Assembly: GCA_028583605.1 (NCBI GenBank)
Contig: CM053326.1
Location: forward strand, 34,628,931-34,692,930
DNA: 64,000 bases
Direction: 5' to 3'
From: Dastarcus helophoroides
Taxonomy: Eukaryota; Arthropoda; Insecta; Coleoptera; Bothrideridae
The position numbers and the translations under genes were made by a program. Shown piece by piece: positions 57,551 through 64,000 of the stretch (its first letter is position 1; the number at the start of each line of letters is the position of its first letter). The notes beneath the pieces are model-generated. The model worked only from the letters and a program-made list of their open reading frames with translations. It ran no database searches and was not told the origin of the DNA.

Positions 57551-57736
57551 CAAATTTTGTCCCCTGCAACCAAAAGAGAATAAAAAACACAAGAAAGGTT
57601 CCTCCAACGCGTTTTGACGGCCAAGCTATCTTCTCAGTATCTCTGTGAAGATGATAGCTTGGCTGCCGAAACGCGTTAGAGTAACCTTTGTTGTGTTTTT
57701 TAATCTTTCTTGGTTTCAGGGGACAAGATTTGTATT
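57551..57736. repeat. Large hairpin (about 83-bp arms)
   Basis: The left arm (TTTTGTCCCCTGCAACCAAA ... GCCAAGCTATCTTC) and the right arm (GAAGATGATAGCTTGGCTGC ... TTTCAGGGGACAAG) pair closely around a 13-base loop. The right arm carries GCCGAAACGCGTT. The outer part of each arm is the sequence forming the hairpin at 22018-22105. Confidence 0.75.
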
Positions 57737-57857
57737 TCAATTTTTGAAGATCCGTTCCACCAAAAAAAATCAGTTTTGTTTTCGAAATTTTAAGTTTAAA
57801 CGCGAACGTTTTTTTTTACATTTCGACTTTTTCTTGCCATATGACATACGAATGTTA

Positions 57858-58012
57858 TCCTTACTAATACATAAAATGCGAAAATGTGTTTGTCTGTTTG
57901 GTTGCTTTGTACGGCTCAATTACTGAAGCGATTTTGATGAAAATTGGTATAGACATTCTTTACGATGCAGAATGGTTAATAGGCTAATTTATCTCCCAAA
58001 CTTATATCCAGA
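57858..58012 (+). mobile_element. Possible Helitron-like or related repeat terminus
   Basis: TCCTTACTAATACATAAAATG, less its last base, leads into GTTTGTCTGTTTGG and then GAAGCGATTTTGATGAAAAT, the pattern of a very common insect repeat start. It has no partner end here. Confidence 0.3.
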
Positions 58013-58115
58013 AAGCTTAAATAACTTTTTATGCGGTGTAAACAAAGAGAAAAAAGTGTCAACTTTATGATATTTAATTTGACAGCGGCTTCTATTCTTG
58101 TTCTTCTTTTGGTGC

Positions 58116-58454
58116 CTATCCGTTCCGAATGTTGGCAATCATTCTGGTTATTGTTATTTTATTGACGGCTACTGTAAAGAACTGGCTAGTTGTTAACGAA
58201 AACCATGTTCTCAAGTTCTTTAACCAAGAAATTCTCTTGCGGCCTGGACCTCGTTTGCCTGGTATTTTTCCCTGTAGTATTTGCTGTAGTAAACCATATC
58301 TCCTTTCATTCCTCATTATGTGGCCCAGGTATTCTAACTTGAGTGTTTTCATGGTAGTTGTTAGTTCTGTGGATTTATGCATTCTGCGAAGAACTTCCTC
58401 GTTGTTCACGTGATCCATCCAAGAGATTAGTAAGATTCTGCAATAAAGCCACAT
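58116..58454 (-). pseudogene. RTE/BovB-like C-terminal tail
   Basis: A 112-residue frame with ISWMDHVNNEEVLRRMHKST, LEYLGHIMRNERRYGLLQQI and GKIPGKRGPGRKRISWLKNL, the standard end of this LINE type after the RT. Basic, probably nucleic acid binding. Confidence 0.7.
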
Positions 58455-58649
58455 TTAGAATGCCTCTCTCTGTGGTGGCTTCAGTTAGAGCCAGGTTTCT
58501 GCACCATAAAGTAAGATGGAGAACACATAACAGCAGAGGAGTCATATCTTGGTTTTTGAAGTTAATGAGCGACATTTAAAAATTGCTGCCATTTTAATAA
58601 ATACAGTCCTTGCATTTTCAGTAGGACACTTTATTTCTTGTAAGTGATC

Positions 58650-59426
58650 CTATTGGACATTCAGTAAACATCCCAGGTATGTATATTTGCTGACTCGATT
58701 AATGGGTTGACTGTTGGAAACCATCAGATGTGCATGAGGTATATTGTTTTTTCTGATCACCATATATTTGGTTTTGTTTAGATTAATATCGAGCCCATAC
58801 TTTTGACTAACCTCTATCACCTTGTTATGATTTCTCATAAGTCTTCTAGATTGTCTGAAATAATGACTGTATCATCCTTCATTAAATTATTTAGGCGTCT
58901 TCCATTCACCAGTATTCCTGCATTTATGGAGGGCTTCTTTAAATATATGCTTAGAATAGATATTAAATAATAGATGCGATAAAGCACATCCCTGTCTTCC
59001 CGCAATATCTTTATTGCCTCAGATTTGTCTCCATCCACATTTATAAAGGCGGTTTGGTTCCAATATAGATAAGCAATGATTCTTAATTCTCGATCGTCGA
59101 TCCCCACTTGTACTAATATTTCCATGAGTTTATGGTTTTGCACTATATCTAAGAGCCTTGCGATAATCTATGAAATAAGCGTATACGTCACAGTTTACAT
59201 CACGACATCTCTGGAATAGCACTTGAATACTAAACAGCGCCTGTCCCGTTCCCAATGCATCTCGAAATTCAACTGTATTTCTGACATGCGTTCTTCGCAA
59301 ACTACAGATTCTTCTGTGTATGATTTTGAAAAATGCCTTTAACAAGTGACTCATAAGACTAATAGCTCTAAAGTCTTCGCATTTCTTTGCACCCGGTTCT
59401 TCGGTAATGTTATGAACTTTATTCAA
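58650..59426 (-). pseudogene. RTE/BovB-like reverse transcriptase remnant
   Basis: In order: EEPGAKKCEDFRAISLMSHL with LKAFFKIIHRRI (59400-59300), GTGQALFSIQVLFQRCRDVN, motif A region VYAYFIDYRKALRY (Asp in FIDY kept), then KLMEILVQVGIDDRELRII, a degraded motif B near 59010, NAGILVNGRRLNNLMKDDTV where FADD/YADD reads MKDD, and GLDINLNKTKYMVIRKN with VSKYTYLGCLLNVQ at the end. Three frames are used, so it is inactive. Confidence 0.65.
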
Positions 59427-59797
59427 TTCAAGGAAGAGCGATTCGCCTAATTAATGACGAGAGTCTGACCGATTCTCTCGAAACACTAGAGCACAGGCGT
59501 ATGGTTGGTGACTTGCATCTTTTCTACAACTAATAGGATTGATCCCCCAAATGTAAGATTCTTGAGGCATACTAGGCAGTCGGAGACAGCAAATTCCTGT
59601 GCGGTCCAGCTTGATACAGTGAGGACTTCTGTCTATGGAGACTCTTTTTTCTATAGAACTTCCAAGTTATGGAACTTGTTACCGAAAGGAATTTTCCCCA
59701 AAAATTACAACCTATCCTTGTTTGAAAAGGCGGTTCATCGCCATCTATCCTTGTTTCCGCATTCTACTCGCAGTGCTTTGAAAGCCTAATGGGGTTA
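59425..59797 (+). mobile_element. CR1 3' coding fragment (copy D) nested in the RTE/BovB-like LINE
   Basis: Plus strand, covering only the CR1 C-terminal tail: ETLEHRRMVGDL-type start, RHTRQSETANSCAVQLDTVR, KLWNLLPKGIFPKNYNLSLF, ending SALKA and GGGGTTACCC. The remaining CR1 3' sequence and A-run seen in copies A and B are missing, so both ends are truncated. Confidence 0.75.
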
Positions 59798-60154
59798 CCC
59801 TGATTTCAACCATTCTTGAGGAATTTCTCCCGATTTATAAATGCAATTAAAGATATTTGTTATGATTGACGCCATTATCGTCCAAGAGTTTTAAAAATTC
59901 GGAGTGAAAGTTATCTGGACCAAGGGATTTTTCTCCTTTCATTTACCTGATGGTAGCTCCGACTTCGTCAACCGTTATGGGAGAACCCAAACTATTTTTC
60001 ATCGGTAAGAGTTGTGGACGTGTATCGCCAAAGAGTTGCTTAATGTAGTTTTTCCAAACACCTATCTTATCGATATTATTTAAGCCATTCAATAGGCCAT
60101 TGACCGCTCTACATTTAAATGTGTCTGTTGCTTCTTTAAGCCTTTTATGTACTA

Positions 60155-61433
60155 GGAGTTGCAATTAGTTTTAAAGGTTTTTTTTTTTGAAATTTGAGGC
60201 TTTATTGAGCAAAAATGGTTACAAATGGATTATTCAAAGTATTGTCCATCGCTAGCCACTACTTTTTCCCATCTTTCTGTCAATTTTCGGATACCAGCTC
60301 TGAAGAACAGTTCGTCTTTTGATGCGATCTATGTATCGATTCATTTTTTCGTTTCCTCGTAAGAGGTTAAGTGCTGATCAGTCAAGCCATGTACCATCGA
60401 TCGGAATAAGTAGTAATCGGACGGGGCAATATCTGGGGAATACGGCGGGTGCGGTAGAACATCCCATTTCAACGTTTCCAAGTACTTTTTGACGGGTTTT
60501 GCGACATGAGGACGAGCCTTGTCATGTTGCAAAATGACTTTGTCGTGCCGCTGCTCGAATTGCGGCCGTTTTTCCTTCAATGCCCGGCTCAAACGCATCA
60601 ATTGTGTTCGGTAGAGGTCTCCGGTGATAGTTTCGTTCGGTTTGAGCAGCTCATAATAAATGACGCCCAGCTGATCCCACCAAATACAGAGCATGAGCTT
60701 GAATCCATGGATATTCGGTCTTGGCGTTGATGACGATTTGTGGCCGGGGTATCCATACGATTTTTTACCTTTGGGGTTATCGTAATGGATCCAATTTTTA
60801 TCGCCAGTGACGATGCGATGCAAAAAACCTTTCCTTTTTTGACGCGCGAGCAGCTGTTCGCACGTCATAAGCCGCCTCTCCACGTCCCTCGGCTTCAGCT
60901 CGTATGGCACCCAATTTCCTTGCTTCTGAATCATACCCATGGCTTTGAGACGTTTGCCGACTGTTGGCAAGTCAACTCCCAATGATACGGACAAATCTTG
61001 GAGCGTTTGACACGGATCTTCGTCGAGTAACGCCTCCAATTCTTCGTCTTCAAACTTTTTCGGCTGACCGGGACGTTCCTTGTCATCGGTGTCAAAATCA
61101 CCACTTTTGAATCACCATCAGTACTCACATGTCGAAATCGATGGAGTATAACCCCCGTAAGCTTCCTCGATCAGCAAACGACTCGCAGCAGCAGTTTCCT
61201 TCAAATGGAAGCAGAACAATAAAGCTTCCCGCAAATTGCATTTATTCGGCACGAAAGTCGACATATTGAATGGTCTTGGAATGTATGTTGTTAACACTTG
61301 CGCAAGATGACACATACTGACAATCTAAGCTATAATATAGTGCTTTGGCGCGAATATAGTATTGGAGTGCCCACATGCAACATACGTTTACAACGCCATC
61401 TCTTAGAAAACCTTTAAAACTAACTCCAACTCC
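60155..61433 (-). mobile_element. mariner element 3, complete ends, inserted in a LINE
   Basis: 1279 bp between TA dinucleotides (60153-60154 and 61434-61435). The terminal repeats match closely: GGAGTTGCAATTAGTTTTAA at the left and GGAGTTGGAGTTAGTTTTAA read inward from the right, then AGGTTT in both. Length and layout are standard for mariner. Removal with one TA makes the host LINE frame continuous (FNVL-VHKRLKEA), confirming the limits. Confidence 0.9.
60230..61264 (-). pseudogene. mariner DD34D transposase with four in-frame stops
   Basis: From ATG at 61264 (MSTFVPNKCNLREALLFCFH) to the stop at 60230 the frame never shifts over 345 codons. HTH: LREALLFCFHLKETAAASR and a second at LQDLSVSLGVDLPTVGKRL. 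The catalytic triad is intact: Asp155 (VTGDKNW), Asp248 (LQHDKARPH), Asp283 (SPDIAPSDY), the last two separated by 34 residues. The end is LTERWEKVVASDGQYFE. Stops are TGA at 61118-61120 and 61112-61114 (around the usual WFRRF site, with perhaps one codon missing), TGA at 60341-60343 and TAG at 60329-60331. These look like point changes, so the copy died recently. Confidence 0.85.
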
Positions 61434-62110
61434 TAATACATTAAATCTGTCGTACTTGTCTTGTAGAGCTTCTATCTCTTGCAGTCTTCCTCTAACTTTG
61501 AGTTTTTAGCTTCCTTTATTTTCGTTTGTATTTGTTTGTGTACACGTAGATATTCTGTTGGTTTTTTGTTTTTTAAAGGTCTTCTTTCTTCCATCATCTG
61601 CATAATCTCATCCGTCATCCATGATTTTCTTTTGACGTTTTTGTCTGGTGTCAGATGTTCTTCACCAGTCGTTTGTACTACTTCATTTAGTCTTTCAATC
61701 TCGAGATCTATTTTTTTACCGATTTCATTTATTTTTATTAGTTTTGTCAGGTCTTCTCTTACTTTGAACTATAGGCATGGATCTTTGAGCTTTTTTTATA
61801 TCATATTTTTTATACGTTGATCTTTTTCAGTTTAAATTTTAATTTGCCCACTAGTGGATTATGGTCCGAGCTCCGGTAAGTTTTGATGGAGACAATGGAA
61901 TTCCGGTATCTCTTGTTAATTAACATATAGTCGATTTGGTTCCTAATAACATGATTGGGAAAATCCGATGGAGCTTTCCTTTTATATAACCTTCTTGGTG
62001 GTAGTTTGTAGAATGTATTAAGAATTACTTATTGCTCCTCAGCTGTAATACGCTTAGTCGATCTCTTCGTTCATTCCTTTCTCCCAATCCATATGGGTCG
62101 ATGCATTCTT

Positions 62111-63700
62111 CTTAGGTACTCTTAATCATTACCTTAAAATAAGGGATCTGTATTATCGATTTCAGAAATATTACGTTACCGCCTTAAAATATGAACTGGA
62201 AATTAACTTCGAATTTCATTTAAATATAAAATGGTTCTAAAACTACCATTCAGTTGTATTGCAGTTAATTCTTCTAGTTCGCTAAAGAAGACGCGAGTAA
62301 TAGCTAGTTTTGAATATATTTTTTCTCCTCATAAAATAATGCAGTAGAGCAGTAGAATTAATAACCCGAAATATTCGACACCCGACCGAACACGATATTC
62401 GTCTACATGTATTTCGTCAAATGGCGTCGTAAAAAGCGTCCTTTTTATGGACCTTCTAAAAAATAATATTTTTTAGATGGCGTCTATACGACGAAGCTGT
62501 AAACACACCGCAAAAGAGTTTAAGAAAGTAGCCTGGAGTCTATTCGTGAACATCCACATTCCAGCCTCCAGTGAAAATGGTCCTTATTTCTGTAGGTACA
62601 AACGGCAATAATGAAATCAATATTTTACGTGCTTATCCCGAAGGCTCACATAAAATAGTCGGGAGGAACGCAGTATCCTGAGGTGGGTCGACGCATGCGT
62701 TCGACCTGATGATCCTTACGGAAATTTAGTTGAAAATTGTCCATGCTGGTGGTAGGCAATGAGAGAATTGCGTACGATCGCGGGTTGCCTACAATGCTTC
62801 GTATGCGCAAGTTAATCATTTTTGTGCGAGTTGTACGTGCTTCAATTGATAAAAACTAGTGCATATACACATAATTGTGCGTCCCTATAATACCCCAAAG
62901 TTTTGCGACTTTGAATTGGCTAGGGTGTAAGTGTCTAGGAAAAATCATTAAAGCAAACCTGTTTAAATTCGAAACGCCTAAAAGGTCCATGTAATTCTTA
63001 ATGATAAGTATATTGAAAATAATAATAATAATAATGTAGGATGTTTCATGATGTGAGGGAATGAGCCATAAGTAAACAAATCATCTATTTCTATAGCATA
63101 ATAATCACCGAAACGCAACAAGAATCCGAATTATTTAATCATACCTAATTCTCACTTGCCAGAATTCTCATGCAAGACTATAAGTGAGATCGCGCTTTCT
63201 GACCTACATACATTCAATTTAAATGTCGTCATTTGTTGCCAAAGCGCTGAAGATGATAGCTGCTTATAATAAAGTTTACATTGGAAGAAACATGCTTTGA
63301 TACAAACGAAAATCAAATTTAGGAAAAAAAGGCTTAACATATGCCCTCTCTGTACTCCATTTAGAATTTTGAAGAGTTTTCAGCAGGATGTATGAGGTGT
63401 TTTAACAGTGTCGCAAAGTTAGTATTACCTGAGTGCTACGTCCGCAGTTTTCAACGTGAATTATTTTTCTACAAGATAATTAAATCATACTTGTTAGTAT
63501 ATTTTAAAATAACACACATCATAACAGGAAGGATCAGCCTGAGCAGATTTGGCGCCCTAGATAAATGACTTACACAGCTACACAGCGCCCTTAATCATTT
63601 CTGACGACTAATAAAAAAACGCACCAGAAACATTATTTTATGATAACGACAATTACAAAATAATTTTCGTCGCCTTCTGAAATGCGAGGTTGGCGTCATA
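62111..63700. other. No gene recognised; small palindromes
   Basis: Contains a perfect 21-base palindrome CTAAAAAATA/TATTTTTTAG near 62456 and a near-palindrome around GCATGC at 62690. Coding sequence is not evident. Confidence 0.4.
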
Positions 63701-63995
63701 AATTCTGCATCTGATGTAGAATATTGGTAAAATGTAATAACGTTTATTTTTCAATGTAATCTCCATAGAATGCCCAATCTAACCAATTACAAGGATCAAT
63801 TATTAATTCTATCGGGTGTAACAGGATTATGGTACACCCCCTATTTTTTTAAATTCTGTATCTGATATAGAATATTGGTAAAATATAATAACTTTTATTT
63901 TTCAATGTAATCACCACAAAATGCCCAATCTAACCAATTACAAGGATTAATTATTAATTCAATCGGGTGTAGCAGGATATTTTTTTATTCATAAA
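63701..63995. repeat. Direct tandem duplication, 151-bp unit
   Basis: AATTCTGCATCTGATGTAGA at 63701 recurs as AATTCTGTATCTGATATAGA at 63852, and the following TTTATTTTTCAATGTAATC, AATGCCCAATCTAACCAATT and CGGGTGTA blocks recur in step. The second unit runs to the window edge, so more copies may follow. Confidence 0.85.
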
Positions 63996-64000
63996 GATAA

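Larger units (their letters stand above)
58116..62110 (-). mobile_element. RTE/BovB-like LINE, split by a mariner and a CR1 fragment
   Basis: Minus-strand blocks from 5' to 3': endonuclease end (about 62110-61840, with YGLGERNERRDRL and NQIDYMLINKRYRNSI), linker (61820-61436 and 60150-59800), RT (59426-58650) and C-terminal tail (58454-58116). The mariner occupies 60155-61433 and the CR1 piece about 59425-59797. Frames are broken at many points. The linker reads through the empty mariner site. Confidence 0.7.

Overview
This window looks like repeat-rich, strongly AT-rich animal DNA, most likely from an insect. The grounds are a eukaryotic tRNA gene and a dense mixture of CR1-, RTE-, Dong-, mariner-, hAT- and gypsy-type mobile elements, most of them decayed and several nested in one another. 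No bacterial operons, CRISPR arrays or complete protein-coding host genes are visible. Open frames in the A- or T-rich blocks translate to Phe- or Lys-rich peptides and are chance products of composition. The species cannot be named from the sequence.

Layout. 1-3.2 kb: sparse DNA with a fold-back element at 388-868. 3.2-8.75 kb: an RTE-type LINE split by a mariner (3531-4726) and a CR1 (5954-7531), with a solo LTR at its 3' end (8414-8746). 9-15.5 kb: short low-complexity arrays, a tRNA-like sequence and featureless DNA. 15.5-19.2 kb: a CR1 copy that has lost its reverse transcriptase, then a decayed pogo-like transposase gene interrupted by a 1.1-kb element with CACAGTG ends and a 5-bp target duplication. 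19.4-22.9 kb: a hAT-type element with an exact 8-bp target duplication whose interior is almost entirely an A-rich degenerate array. 24.2-28.7 kb: a hAT-like end with a T-rich array, then a composite mariner with a duplicated 5' coding region flanking a 1.56-kb array. 29.3-29.6 kb: a second solo LTR. 30.6-33.6 kb: a second hAT-type element with an array interior, exact 8-bp duplication and a tandemly duplicated right end. 36.3-38.1 kb: a CR1 copy. 39.9-41.2 kb: a decayed transposase-like gene. 42.1-43.8 kb: a CR1/L2-like LINE ending in (ATT)n, followed by a nearly complete Dong-like LINE (43786-47527) bounded on both sides by ATT/TAA repeats. 48.0-48.1 kb: a tRNA-Arg(UCU) gene. 48.4-57.8 kb: further arrays, Penelope-like fragments, a large hairpin, and a candidate host terminal exon at 52302-52553. 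58.1-62.1 kb: an RTE/BovB-like LINE interrupted by a CR1 fragment and by a mariner with intact terminal repeats. The right edge carries a 151-bp tandem duplication.

The most unusual pattern is that blocks of degenerate TTTTCGAAATTTTGAC-like sequence, hundreds to thousands of bases long, occupy the interiors of hAT-type elements with different terminal repeats, and repeatedly contain the same 210-bp segment with a hammerhead-like CTGAAGA-stem-GAAAC core. The proteins read here (reverse transcriptases, endonucleases, transposases) belong to selfish elements and do not form a host pathway. The plausibly functional host items are the tRNA gene and possibly the candidate exon.
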